The position numbers and the translations under genes were made by a program. Under the pieces are notes generated by a model. The model saw nothing but the letters and a program-made list of their open reading frames with translations, did no database searches and was not told the origin of the DNA. A DNA stretch of 25,673 bases from an uncultured Schwartzia sp. (GTDB taxonomy: Bacteria > Bacillota > Negativicutes > Selenomonadales > Selenomonadaceae), in contig CAJPQU010000004.1 of NCBI GenBank assembly GCA_905372875.1, positions 1 through 25,673 on the forward strand. The letters run 5' to 3'. Below are positions 6,819-14,592 of the stretch, in pieces. Each line of letters starts with the position of its first letter. Within the stretch, counting starts at the first letter, position 1.

Positions 6819-8318
6819 GTGGGGAAGTACAACGAAGAGCAGCGGTCGGCGGCTGATCTCAACGAGATGATGCAGCTGCGCCGCGATAAGATCAAGACGT
6901 TCACAGACATGGGAGTCGCGCCCTTTGGCCATCGCTATGAGGTCACCCACCATGCCCAGGATATCCGCGATCACTTTGCCGAGCTGGAAGGGGAAGAAGA
7001 CGGCCCGGTAGTGCGCCTGGCCGGGCGGTTGACGGCGAAGCGCGGCCACGGCAAAGCCAGTTTCGCGGAGCTGATGGATGCTTCGGGAAAGATCCAGATC
7101 TATTTTAAGTACGACGTGTTGGGGGAGGCGAAGTACGCGCAGTTTCGTCTCTTAGATATTGGCGATCTCATTGGAATCGCCGGGCGGGTCTTTAAGACGC
7201 AGCGGGGCGAAATCACGGTCATCGTGAACGATTTTGATCTCTTGGCAAAATCGCTGCGCCCGCTGCCGGAAAAGTTTCATGGCTTAAAAGACGTGGATCT
7301 GCGCTATCGGCAGCGCTATCTTGATCTCATCGTCAACCCGGAAGTCGCGGAGACGTTCCGGCGGCGCACGAAGATCATTCAATCCGTTCGCCGCACCCTC
7401 GACGAAGCGGGCTATTTAGAGGTGGAAACGCCGGTGCTGGCAACTTTGGCTGGAGGCGCGGCGGCGAAGCCTTTTATCACTCATCACAATACCCTTGATA
7501 TTGATCTTTACCTTCGCATTGCTACGGAATTGGCCTTGAAGCGTCTCATCGTCGGCGGACTGGAGCGGGTTTACGAGATTGGACGGGTCTTTCGCAATGA
7601 GGGGATGGACGTTCGGCACAATCCGGAATTTACCTCGGTGGAATTCTATCAGGCTTACGCGGACTATCGCGACATGATGGACCTGACGGAAAAGATCATC
7701 CTCACCGCCGCCGAAGACGTTTTGGGGACGACGAAGATCACCTACGACGGCACGGAAATCGATCTCGCCAATGTTCGGCGCGTCAGCATGAACGATGCCG
7801 TGAGGGAGGCTACCGGCAAGGATTTCTTGTCTGCCGCCACAGTAGAGGAGGCCCGGGCCATGGCTGACGAGATCGGCGTTCCCTATGAAGCGCGGCACGG
7901 AATCGGCGCGATCTTAAACGCGGCCTTTGAGGAAAAGGTGGAGGGGACTCTCATGGCTCCTACGTTCATTACCCATCATCCCACGGAAATTTCGCCATTG
8001 GCAAAGCGCAATCCAGACAATCCCATGATTACCGACCGCTTTGAATTTTTCGTTTATGGCCGGGAATTGGCCAACGGCTTCACGGAGCTGAACGACCCCA
8101 TCGATCAGCGCCAGCGCTTTGTGGATCAGATGAAGCAGCGGGCCGCCGGGGATGCCGAAGCCCATGTCATGGACGAGGACTATGTCACCGCCTTGGAGTA
8201 CGGCCTTCCGCCCACTGGCGGCGTCGGCATCGGCATCGACCGCCTGGTCATGTTCCTCACCGACAGCCCTTCCATCCGTGATGTGCTTCTTTTCCCCACG
8301 ATGAAACCGCTGGAGTGA
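6819..8318 (+). CDS. lysS: Lysyl-tRNA synthetase, class II
   Basis: A 499-residue cytoplasmic class II synthetase charging tRNA-Lys. An N-terminal OB-fold anticodon-binding domain (about residues 55-160) is followed by the catalytic domain. HHNTLDIDLYLRIATELALK and RVFRNEGMDVRHNPEF form motif 2 and the surrounding region. GVGIGIDRLVMFLTDSPSIRDVLLFP is motif 3. Length is typical (about 490-505). The start codon is GTG at 6819, directly after greA, with AAGAGG at 6805-6810 inside the last greA codons. The greA-lysS order is common in Firmicutes. No separate promoter or T-box is seen for it. Confidence 0.97.
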   Translation: MGKYNEEQRSAADLNEMMQLRRDKIKTFTDMGVAPFGHRYEVTHHAQDIRDHFAELEGEEDGPVVRLAGRLTAKRGHGKASFAELMDASGKIQIYFKYDVLGEAKYAQFRLLDIGDLIGIAGRVFKTQRGEITVIVNDFDLLAKSLRPLPEKFHGLKDVDLRYRQRYLDLIVNPEVAETFRRRTKIIQSVRRTLDEAGYLEVETPVLATLAGGAAAKPFITHHNTLDIDLYLRIATELALKRLIVGGLERVYEIGRVFRNEGMDVRHNPEFTSVEFYQAYADYRDMMDLTEKIILTAAEDVLGTTKITYDGTEIDLANVRRVSMNDAVREATGKDFLSAATVEEARAMADEIGVPYEARHGIGAILNAAFEEKVEGTLMAPTFITHHPTEISPLAKRNPDNPMITDRFEFFVYGRELANGFTELNDPIDQRQRFVDQMKQRAAGDAEAHVMDEDYVTALEYGLPPTGGVGIGIDRLVMFLTDSPSIRDVLLFPTMKPLE

Positions 8319-8336
8319 GACCGCTAATTTTCTCGA

Positions 8337-8365
8337 TTGACAAGGGAGCGGGGGTTTGCTACACT
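8337..8365 (+). promoter_or_regulatory. Promoter of the T-box-glyQS transcript
   Basis: Perfect TTGACA at 8337-8342, then 17 bp, then TACACT at 8360-8365 (4 of 6 consensus bases). It lies directly upstream of the T-box leader, so transcription would begin near 8372. Confidence 0.88.
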
Positions 8366-8370
8366 AACGG

Positions 8371-8566
8371 GGAGCGATGAGAAAGAGGGAGTAGCCCGAG
8401 ACAGCGAGGCCGCGGCGGTGGGAGGCGGTCAAGGGGCGAAAGGCGCTTTGGAGCGAATATCATCAGGATGAAGCGGGCCTTTGGCCAATCGGGGTGGAAC
8501 CGCGGGATTTTTACGGAAGGTAAATCTCGTCCCCGTAACGATATGTTACGGGCGGCGGGATTTTTT
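8371..8566 (+). promoter_or_regulatory. Glycine T-box riboswitch leader
   Basis: Stem I closes with GATGA (8376-8380) and TCATC (8460-8464). Inside it the loop E pair AGTA (8390-8393) and GAA (8438-8440) flanks a GCCC/GGGC helix, and GGC at 8442-8444 sits where the specifier is expected, a glycine codon. The T-box core GGGTGGAACCGCGG spans 8492-8505. Its TGGA would pair with a tRNA end carrying U73, as expected for bacterial tRNA-Gly. CGGGG (8490-8494) can pair with CCCCG (8531-8535) to form the antiterminator, which excludes the terminator at 8522-8566. Stem I is about 89 nt, in line with the compact glycine leaders. Uncharged tRNA-Gly would switch on glyQ-glyS. Confidence 0.95.
8522..8566 (+). 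terminator. T-box-controlled terminator
   Basis: CCCGTAAC (8532-8539) pairs with GTTACGGG (8545-8552). Pairing extends outward between AAATC (8522-8526) and GATTT with wobble pairs and a bulge. TTTTTT runs 8561-8566. Its 5' arm is shared with the antiterminator helix. Confidence 0.92.
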
Positions 8567-8594
8567 GTTGTCCGGGATCGAGGGAGGAAGGAAA

Positions 8595-9488
8595 GTGAAG
8601 TTTCAGGAAATCATCTTGGCTTTGCAGCAGTTTTGGTCGGAGCAGGGCTGCATTTTAGGCGAGCCTTACGACGTGGAGAAGGGGGCGGGAACGATGAACC
8701 CGGCGACTTTTCTGCGGGTCTTGGGGCCGGAGCCGTGGAACGTGGCTTATGTGGAGCCGTCCCGCCGCCCGGCCGACGGACGCTACGGGGACAATCCCAA
8801 CCGGCTCTATCAGCACCATCAGTTTCAGGTCATCATGAAACCGTCCCCGGATACCATTCAGGAGCTTTATTTGGAGAGCCTCAAACGTCTCGGAATCGAT
8901 CCCGTGCAGCACGACATCCGTTTCGTGGAGGATAACTGGGAGTCGCCGACCCTGGGCGCGTGGGGCTTAGGCTGGGAGGTCTGGCTGGACGGCATGGAGA
9001 TCACGCAGTTTACCTATTTTCAACAGGTGGGCAGTCAGGACGTGAAGCCCGTAGCGGTGGAGATCACTTACGGGCTGGAGCGTCTGGCCATGTATATTCA
9101 AGGCGTGGAAAACGTTTACGATATCCAGTGGACAAAGGATTATACGTACGGCGACGTGTTTCATCAGAATGAGGTGGAGCAGTCGGCGTATTCCTTCGAG
9201 TTGTCCGATGAGGCGCTGCTCTTTGACCTCTTTGAGAAATACGAAAAGGAAGCGGTGCGGGTCATCGAATTGGGCTATGTGCATCCGGCGTACGATTACG
9301 TCCTGAAATGCTCCCATACCTTCAATCTGTTGGACGCCCGGGGCGCCATCAGCGTGTCGGAACGCACGGCCTTTATCGGCCGGGTGCGTAAGCTGGCCCG
9401 GCTCTGCGCCCAGCGCTATTTGAAACAGAGGGAAGAATTGGGATACCCTATGCTCCATCGGGGGGAGAACAAGGAGGTGACGGCATGA
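8595..9488 (+). CDS. glyQ: Glycyl-tRNA synthetase alpha subunit
   Basis: A 297-residue catalytic subunit of the alpha2beta2 bacterial glycyl-tRNA synthetase. The family-diagnostic sequence runs from residue 2 (KFQEIILALQQFW) through GCILGEPYDVEKGAGTMNPATF, VAYVEPSRRPADGRYGDNPNR and FTYFQQVGSQ. Length matches the family (about 290-300). The start is GTG 8595, preceded by AGGGAGGAAGG; the open frame further upstream is T-box leader. The stop overlaps the glyS start as ATGA at 9485, consistent with equal synthesis of the two subunits. Expression should depend on the glycine T-box. Confidence 0.98.
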   Translation: MKFQEIILALQQFWSEQGCILGEPYDVEKGAGTMNPATFLRVLGPEPWNVAYVEPSRRPADGRYGDNPNRLYQHHQFQVIMKPSPDTIQELYLESLKRLGIDPVQHDIRFVEDNWESPTLGAWGLGWEVWLDGMEITQFTYFQQVGSQDVKPVAVEITYGLERLAMYIQGVENVYDIQWTKDYTYGDVFHQNEVEQSAYSFELSDEALLFDLFEKYEKEAVRVIELGYVHPAYDYVLKCSHTFNLLDARGAISVSERTAFIGRVRKLARLCAQRYLKQREELGYPMLHRGENKEVTA

Positions 9489-11542
9489 GTAAGGATCTGC
9501 TCTTAGAGATCGGGACGGAGGAGGTTCCGGCCCACGCCATGCCGGGCATTTTGGCGGAGCTGAAAGAAAACGCCGCGAAAGCGCTGGCGGATCTGCGTCT
9601 TGCGTATGGCGATATCAGGACGATAGGGACGCCGCGGCGTATGGCGCTTCTGGTGACGGACTTGGCGGAGCGTCAGCCGGATGTGACGGAAGAGCGGCGG
9701 GGGCCGTCGGCGGCGGTAGCTTTTGATGCCAAGGGGAATCTCACGAAAGCGGGGCTGGGCTTCGCCCGCGGGGCGAAGGTGGAGCCGCAAGACCTCGTGA
9801 CGAAGGACGGTTACGTCTACGCGGCCATTCATGAGGCGGGGGAAGAGACGTCCCGGCTGCTCTCTGCGCTGCTGCCGGATCTCATCGCACATCTTAGCTT
9901 TCCCAACAGCATGCGGTGGGGGGATCTTGATTTTCGCTTCATCCGTCCCCTGCGCTGGCTGGTGGCCCTCTATGGCAGCGAGGTGATCCCTTTTACCTTA
10001 GCGGGGATACGTGCCGGGCGCACGTCCCGGGGGCATCGGTTCTTAGGCCGCACCGCCTTCGATATTGCGGCCGCGGCGGACTATGAAAAAGCCTGTGAGA
10101 AAGAGTACGTCATCGTCGATCCGGCGCGCCGCCGGGAGATGATCCGCCGCCAGATCGAGGCCGTTGCGGCGGAAAACGGCGGCACGGCGGAGATTTCCGA
10201 AGAGCTTTTGGAGGAAGTCGTCTATTTGGTGGAATATCCCACGGCGTTGGCGGGACGCTTTGAAGAAAAATATTTGGCCTTGCCGCCCGAGGCGGTGGTT
10301 ACCCCCATGCGGGATCACCAGCGGTATTTCCCGGTGAAAGACGCGGCGGGGCGTCTGCTGCCTCTCTTCATTACCGTCCGTAACGGGGGAACGGATTATT
10401 TAGACACCGTGCGTCACGGCAATGAGCGGGTACTGCGGGCCCGCCTTGCCGATGCGCAGTTCTTTTTCGACGAGGATCGTAAGAAGTCTCTCATGGCGCA
10501 CCGCGAGAAGCTCAAGACCGTGGTGTTCCAAGAAGGGCTGGGCACCGTCTACGAAAAGACGGAACGGCTGGCCCGCCTGGCGGAAACCATCGGGGAAAAA
10601 TTAGGGGCAACGGCCGAAGAAACGGCGCAGGCCCGGCGGGCGGCCCTGCTCTCCAAGGCCGATCTCGTCACGGGCATGGTGACGGAGTTCACCGAACTGC
10701 AGGGCGTCATGGGGTGTGCCTATGCCCTTTTGGACGGGGAAGAAAAAGCGGTGGCGCTGGCTATCGACGAGCACTACCGTCCGCGCTTCGCCGGCGATGC
10801 GGAGCCGGAAACGGTGCCGGGCCGTATTTTGAGCCTCGCCGATAAGATGGACAACATAGTAGCGACGTTTAGCCGGGGGCTCATTCCCACCGGCTCCCAG
10901 GATCCCTTCGCCTTGCGGCGCCAGGCGCTGGGCCTCGCGAATATGCTCATTCGGGCTAAGTACAGCCTGTCGATTTCGATGATCACCGATCAGGCGATGG
11001 ATCTTCTCCACATTACGGAGCAAGTGGCGCGGAAAAACCTCCGGCAGGAGATCGCCGCCTTCCTGCGGCTCCGGTTGAAAAATATCTTTGACGAAGAGGG
11101 GGTTCGCTACGACGTGGCGGAGGCCGTGCTTTCCGATGTGGACGATATCTATGCCTGCTATGGGCGGGGGCAGGCCGTGGCGGAGGCTCTCTTGGCGGCG
11201 GATATGACGGCGGTGATCCAGGCCTTTGTCCGAGCTGGCAACATCGCGGCCAAAGGAGCGGGCGGCGAAATCGACCCGGCTCTCTTTGCCGTGCCCGAAG
11301 AAAAAAACCTCTATCAGGCCTTTACTTCGGCGAAAAGCGCCGTGGATAGTCTCCTTGAGGGGCAGGACTACGCCGGAGCCATCGACGCCCTGCGGGATTT
11401 GGCCGCACCCATCGACGCCCTCTTTGATGCGGTGATGGTGATGGATAAGGAGGCAAAAATCCGCCAGAACCGTTTGGCACTCCTCTTTGCCGTGGACCGC
11501 CTCATTCGCCGGGTGGCTGATTTCGACAAGATCGTCCTTTGA
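9485..11542 (+). CDS. glyS: Glycyl-tRNA synthetase beta subunit
   Basis: A 685-residue beta subunit, needed for tRNA-Gly binding together with GlyQ. It begins with LLLEIGTEEVPA, the family hallmark. Further diagnostic sequence includes EERRGP, SMRW (residue about 143), RPLRWLVAL, RGHRFLG, and the HD-like region around LSKADLVTGMVTEFTELQG. A DALR-type anticodon-binding tail is near the C-terminus (KEAKIRQNRLALL). Length is typical (about 680-690). It is translationally coupled to glyQ. No convincing terminator follows within the 93 bases before lemA. Confidence 0.98.
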   Translation: MSKDLLLEIGTEEVPAHAMPGILAELKENAAKALADLRLAYGDIRTIGTPRRMALLVTDLAERQPDVTEERRGPSAAVAFDAKGNLTKAGLGFARGAKVEPQDLVTKDGYVYAAIHEAGEETSRLLSALLPDLIAHLSFPNSMRWGDLDFRFIRPLRWLVALYGSEVIPFTLAGIRAGRTSRGHRFLGRTAFDIAAAADYEKACEKEYVIVDPARRREMIRRQIEAVAAENGGTAEISEELLEEVVYLVEYPTALAGRFEEKYLALPPEAVVTPMRDHQRYFPVKDAAGRLLPLFITVRNGGTDYLDTVRHGNERVLRARLADAQFFFDEDRKKSLMAHREKLKTVVFQEGLGTVYEKTERLARLAETIGEKLGATAEETAQARRAALLSKADLVTGMVTEFTELQGVMGCAYALLDGEEKAVALAIDEHYRPRFAGDAEPETVPGRILSLADKMDNIVATFSRGLIPTGSQDPFALRRQALGLANMLIRAKYSLSISMITDQAMDLLHITEQVARKNLRQEIAAFLRLRLKNIFDEEGVRYDVAEAVLSDVDDIYACYGRGQAVAEALLAADMTAVIQAFVRAGNIAAKGAGGEIDPALFAVPEEKNLYQAFTSAKSAVDSLLEGQDYAGAIDALRDLAAPIDALFDAVMVMDKEAKIRQNRLALLFAVDRLIRRVADFDKIVL

Positions 11543-11559
11543 GGGCAGGCCTTGCCGCA

Positions 11560-11589
11560 TTGGACTTTCTTTACCTTTTTTGATAGAAT
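11560..11589 (+). promoter_or_regulatory. Probable lemA promoter
   Basis: A -10 box TAGAAT lies at 11584-11589 (5 of 6 consensus). A weak -35 (TTGGAC, 11560-11565) sits 18 bp upstream. The short gap after glyS is otherwise AT-rich only here, which supports a promoter. Confidence 0.5.
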
Positions 11590-11635
11590 AACACAGATAG
11601 GAAAATTTTGAACGTCATCGGAGGGAGGCTGTCTC

Positions 11636-12187
11636 ATGAAATTTTTGGGTATCTTGTTAGGGGTTCTCCTCCTGTTGGCAGCCAGTGTCGCAGGCATCTA
11701 CAATTCGCTGAAATCGGCGGAAATCAATGTGGCGGCGCAGTATGGGCAGATAGAAAATGTCCGCCAGCGGCGCGCCGATCTCATTCCCAACCTGGTGAAC
11801 ACAGTGAAGGGGTATACGGCCCATGAAGACAAGCTCATTCATGACGTCTCGGCGGCCCGGGCGAAATTAGCAGGGGCCCAGAGTTTTGAGGCGGCTGCCG
11901 CCGCGGATCAGGAGCTTACCGGAGCGCTGGGTCGTCTCCTGGCCATCACGGAAGCGTATCCCGATCTCAAGGCTAACCAACAATATTTAGAGCTCATGCG
12001 GGAATTGGCGGGAACGGAAAATCGTATCGCCACGGCACGGCGGGACTATAACGAAGCAGTGCGATCCTACAACGAAAAGATTCAGACCTTTCCTGGCGTA
12101 TTCTTGGCCGGTGCCATGGGGATGACGCCCAAGCCCCAGTTTGAAGCGGACCCCGGAGCGGCGGCCGTACCGAAAGTCGAGTTTTAA
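11636..12187 (+). CDS. lemA: LemA family protein
   Basis: A 183-residue protein with one N-terminal membrane segment (residues 3-22, GILLGVLLLLAASVAGIYNS) followed by the helical LemA domain. Diagnostic sequence is QYGQIENVRQRRADLIPNLV, then YPDLKANQQYLEL and ENRIATARRDYNEAVRSYN, ending in FPGVFLA. The domain is expected to be outside the cytoplasm. The biochemical role of LemA proteins is not settled. Start ATG 11636 follows GGAGGGAGG. In many genomes lemA is next to htpX or a TPM-domain gene; here it stands alone between glyS and a terminator. Confidence 0.95.
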   Translation: MKFLGILLGVLLLLAASVAGIYNSLKSAEINVAAQYGQIENVRQRRADLIPNLVNTVKGYTAHEDKLIHDVSAARAKLAGAQSFEAAAAADQELTGALGRLLAITEAYPDLKANQQYLELMRELAGTENRIATARRDYNEAVRSYNEKIQTFPGVFLAGAMGMTPKPQFEADPGAAAVPKVEF

Positions 12188-12200
12188 TACAAAACCAAAG

Positions 12201-12228
12201 AGCCCCCGATCATGCGGTCGGGGGCTTT
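12201..12228 (+). terminator. Rho-independent terminator after lemA
   Basis: AGCCCCCGA (12201-12209) pairs perfectly with TCGGGGGCT (12218-12226), followed by TTTACCTTTT. Confidence 0.9.
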
Positions 12229-12369
12229 ACCTTTTGTGGGCGTTGGGGGAGGGAAGTTTCTCCTGGCGACGTCGCTTTCTCTTCCTGAAATCAGCGGCGT
12301 GGTTTCTTCTTGTCCGGCGTAAACTTTTCCTGAAGAGGGATCTTCCCTGACCAAAAAATTTTGCGGAAC
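12229..12369. other. Gene-free stretch between the lemA terminator and parS
   Basis: This is part of the 354-base gap between lemA and the mreB homologue. I see no reading frame with a ribosome binding site. The only local structures are a 10-bp palindrome GCGACGTCGC at 12266-12275 and a short AGGGA/TCCCT hairpin near 12336-12350. Confidence 0.5.
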
Positions 12370-12372
12370 AAA

Positions 12373-12388
12373 TGTTTCACGTGAAACA
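12373..12388. promoter_or_regulatory. parS centromere site (ParB/Spo0J binding)
   Basis: TGTTTCACGTGAAACA is a perfect 16-bp palindrome identical to the canonical chromosomal parS sequence bound by ParB/Spo0J. The symmetry extends three more bases on each side (12370-12391). It sits between the lemA terminator and the mreB promoter, outside any gene. Such sites cluster around the replication origin, so this window probably lies in the origin-proximal part of the chromosome. Confidence 0.93.
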
Positions 12389-12423
12389 TTTTCTTCGCCG
12401 CGAGGATCTGACGAAAATCTAAA

Positions 12424-12452
12424 TTGACAAAACCGCCTTCTCGTTTTACTAT
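12424..12452 (+). promoter_or_regulatory. Promoter of mreB and probably the flagellar operon
   Basis: Perfect TTGACA at 12424-12429, then 17 bp, then TACTAT at 12447-12452, in an AT-rich stretch. The transcript would have a leader of about 85 bases before ATG 12542. The -35 lies 36 bp from the parS palindrome. Confidence 0.75.
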
Positions 12453-12541
12453 TAAATATATATTGTCATTTTTGGCCGGTGCTTAGGCGGCAGGATTCGG
12501 ATTCTGTTGATGAAATCCGGCGTTCAGGAAGGATATCAAGC

Positions 12542-13576
12542 ATGTTTGGAATGAAAATGGATATCGGCATCGATTTGGGTACGGCCAACGTATTGATCTA
12601 CGTTCGCGGCCGGGGTATCGTTCTTCAGGAGCCTTCGGTGGTGGCGGTGGATCGGGACACGAACCGCATTCTATCAGTGGGGGAGGACGCCAAGCGTATG
12701 CTGGGGCGCACGCCGGGGAATATCACGGCAATCCGTCCCCTGCGGGACGGGGTGATCGCTGATTATGATGTGACCGAGAGCATGCTGCGGTATTTCATTG
12801 ATAAAGTCATCGGCCGGCGGTTCGTCTTTCGTCCCCGGATCATGATCTGTATTCCTTCGGGCGTGACTATGGTGGAAAAGCGGGCGGTGCAGGAAGCCGC
12901 GGAGCAGGCTGGAGCGCGGCGCACGCAGCTCATCGAGGAGCCGATGGCGGCGGCCATCGGGGCCGGGCTGCCGGTAGACGAGGCCACCGGCTCCATGATC
13001 GTGGATATCGGCGGCGGGACGACGGATATCGCTATCATCAGTTTGGGCGGTATCGTGAACAGCCGGAGCCTGCGGATCGCCGGAGATAAATTCGACGAAG
13101 CACTCATTGCCTACGTGCGCCGGACGTGCAACATGCTCATCGGCGAACGCACGGCGGAAGAGATCAAGATTCGGGTGGCGGCAGCTTCGGCGACAGCCCG
13201 CCAGGCGGAGATGGATGTTCGCGGGCGGGATCTTTTGACGGGGTTGCCCAAAAATATCCGCCTGACGACGGCGCAGGCGGCAGAAGCTCTGTCTGCACCC
13301 ATCGGCCGCATTGTGGAAGGGGTCAAGGCGGTACTGGAAGAAACGCCTCCGGAGCTCGCGGCTGACATCATGGATCACGGCATCGTCCTCACGGGGGGCG
13401 GGGCGATGCTTTACGGATTCGACAGCCTCATTCAGAGGGAAACGGGGATTCCCACTATGCTGGCGGAGGATCCTTTGTCCTGCGTGGCCGTCGGCACCGG
13501 CAAGGCACTGGAATTTGTGGATTACCTCGGCGACGGGCAGGAGATGAACAGCATGCTGTCGCCGTCCGTTAAATAA
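12542..13576 (+). CDS. MreB/Mbl actin-like cell-shape protein
   Basis: A 344-residue bacterial actin homologue that polymerises under the inner membrane and directs cell-wall elongation. Nucleotide-binding motifs are phosphate-1 GIDLGTANVLIY (residues 9-20), phosphate-2 VDIGGGTTDIAII near 157-169, and the adenosine motif LTGGGAML near 283-290. Length fits MreB/Mbl (about 335-345). ATG 12542 follows AGGAAGG at 12526-12532; the frame is open back to 12479 but that is leader. It is an mbl-type paralogue by context: in Bacillus subtilis mbl is followed by flhO-flhP, the flgF/flgG homologues, as here. No mreC or mreD is adjacent, and no terminator separates it from flgF. Confidence 0.95.
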   Translation: MFGMKMDIGIDLGTANVLIYVRGRGIVLQEPSVVAVDRDTNRILSVGEDAKRMLGRTPGNITAIRPLRDGVIADYDVTESMLRYFIDKVIGRRFVFRPRIMICIPSGVTMVEKRAVQEAAEQAGARRTQLIEEPMAAAIGAGLPVDEATGSMIVDIGGGTTDIAIISLGGIVNSRSLRIAGDKFDEALIAYVRRTCNMLIGERTAEEIKIRVAAASATARQAEMDVRGRDLLTGLPKNIRLTTAQAAEALSAPIGRIVEGVKAVLEETPPELAADIMDHGIVLTGGGAMLYGFDSLIQRETGIPTMLAEDPLSCVAVGTGKALEFVDYLGDGQEMNSMLSPSVK

Positions 13577-13695
13577 GAAGTTGGGACTATCGTCGGGAGA
13601 GGATTTTATCGATGGTTGTCGAATAAATAAAACAGCATCTTTTAACTTGTTTTTAAGGAATAAGGAACGAGAGAATTTTATTGAGGTGAAGCAGT

Positions 13696-14493
13696 ATGTG
13701 GCGTGGACTCTACACGGCGGCGTCGGGGATGATCACGGAGACGACCCGGACAGCGGTCATCGCGAATAATCTGGCCAATGTTAACACGACAGGCTATAAA
13801 CGGGACCGTGCGTTGGATCGGGAATTTGAACCGATGCTGATCCGGCGCATCAACGATACGGAAAGCATGAAAGTTACGGATTTTAAAGGATTTTCCTTGG
13901 ATCGCCGGGCTCCCATTGTAGGGACGCTGGGGCTTGGCTCCTATACGCAGGAAATTGCTACGGATCACGCCCAAGGAGCGATGATGACCACGGGGAATCC
14001 TTACGATTTAGCGATTTCCGGCGAGGGATACTTCATGGTGGAGACGCCAGATGGTGTGCGTTACACTCGAAACGGCAGCTTTTACCGGGCGGCCAATGGC
14101 AACTTGGTAACCTCCGAGGGGCGCAATGTCTTAAATGCGCAGGGGAGGCCCATCAATATTCCTGAAACGGCAACGGGCGTCGTCGTCCACCAGCAGGGGG
14201 ATATCTACGCCGACGGACAGTTGGTGGGGACGCTGGGCTTCGTTCAGTTTAACGATCGCCGGGCGGTGCTGAAGCAGGGCGACAGCCTTTATTACGCCCA
14301 GGAGGGGGCGCGTCCCCAGCCGGCCACCGGTATCGTGGAGCAGGGGGTCTTGGAGCGGGCGAATTCCAACGTGGTCAACGAGATGGTGGACCTTATCAAT
14401 AACTACCGCGTCTATGAAGCCGATTCCAAATCGGTGACGACCCAGGATACCCTGCTGGATCACGCGGTCAATGAAGTGGGACGCCTGACCTGA
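13696..14493 (+). CDS. flgF: Flagellar basal-body rod protein FlgF (FlhO-like)
   Basis: A 265-residue proximal/distal rod component exported by the flagellar type III apparatus, with no Sec signal. The N-terminal rod motif is LYTAASGM followed by VIANNLANVNTTGYK. The central segment GNPYDLAISGEGYFMV and the C-terminal NVVNEMVDLINNYRVYEADSK are typical of FlgF/FlgG-type proteins. Assignment as FlgF rather than FlgG rests on position directly before a second, more FlgG-like paralogue and on the MWRGLYTAA start. ATG 13696 has GAGGTGA at 13683-13689. No strong promoter is seen in the 119 bases after mreB. Confidence 0.92.
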   Translation: MWRGLYTAASGMITETTRTAVIANNLANVNTTGYKRDRALDREFEPMLIRRINDTESMKVTDFKGFSLDRRAPIVGTLGLGSYTQEIATDHAQGAMMTTGNPYDLAISGEGYFMVETPDGVRYTRNGSFYRAANGNLVTSEGRNVLNAQGRPINIPETATGVVVHQQGDIYADGQLVGTLGFVQFNDRRAVLKQGDSLYYAQEGARPQPATGIVEQGVLERANSNVVNEMVDLINNYRVYEADSKSVTTQDTLLDHAVNEVGRLT

Positions 14494-14519
14494 TTTTTTC
14501 TCACGAGGCCGTAAGCGAT

Positions 14520-14546
14520 TAAACTTCGCGGAGGAATTTTCGATAT
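14520..14546 (+). promoter_or_regulatory. Sigma-D/sigma-28-like promoter upstream of flgG
   Basis: TAAA (14520-14523), 16 bp, then TCGATAT (14540-14546). This matches the Bacillus sigma-D pattern TAAA-N14-16-CCGATAT at 10 of 11 positions. It sits between flgF and flgG, about 40 bases before the flgG Shine-Dalgarno. It would allow extra late-class transcription of flgG and the ring genes. Confidence 0.55.
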
Positions 14547-14592
14547 ACATAGGGAGAGAATATCGCGTTTTTGAGATGGAGGAGAATGTGTT

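Noticed and set aside
5907..7049. A 380-codon minus-strand open frame over the greA promoter
   Set aside because: It runs through a perfect plus-strand promoter and leader and opposes PPTase, greA and lysS; Ser/Arg-rich without motifs.
10601..11560. A 319-codon minus-strand open frame opposite glyS
   Set aside because: glyS is unambiguous and the antisense translation shows no domain or start signal.
14541..14577. Terminator between flgF and flgG (CGATAT/ATATCG followed by CGTTTTTG)
   Set aside because: The stem is six AT-rich pairs with a long loop, too weak. The left arm is better explained as a sigma-D -10 element.
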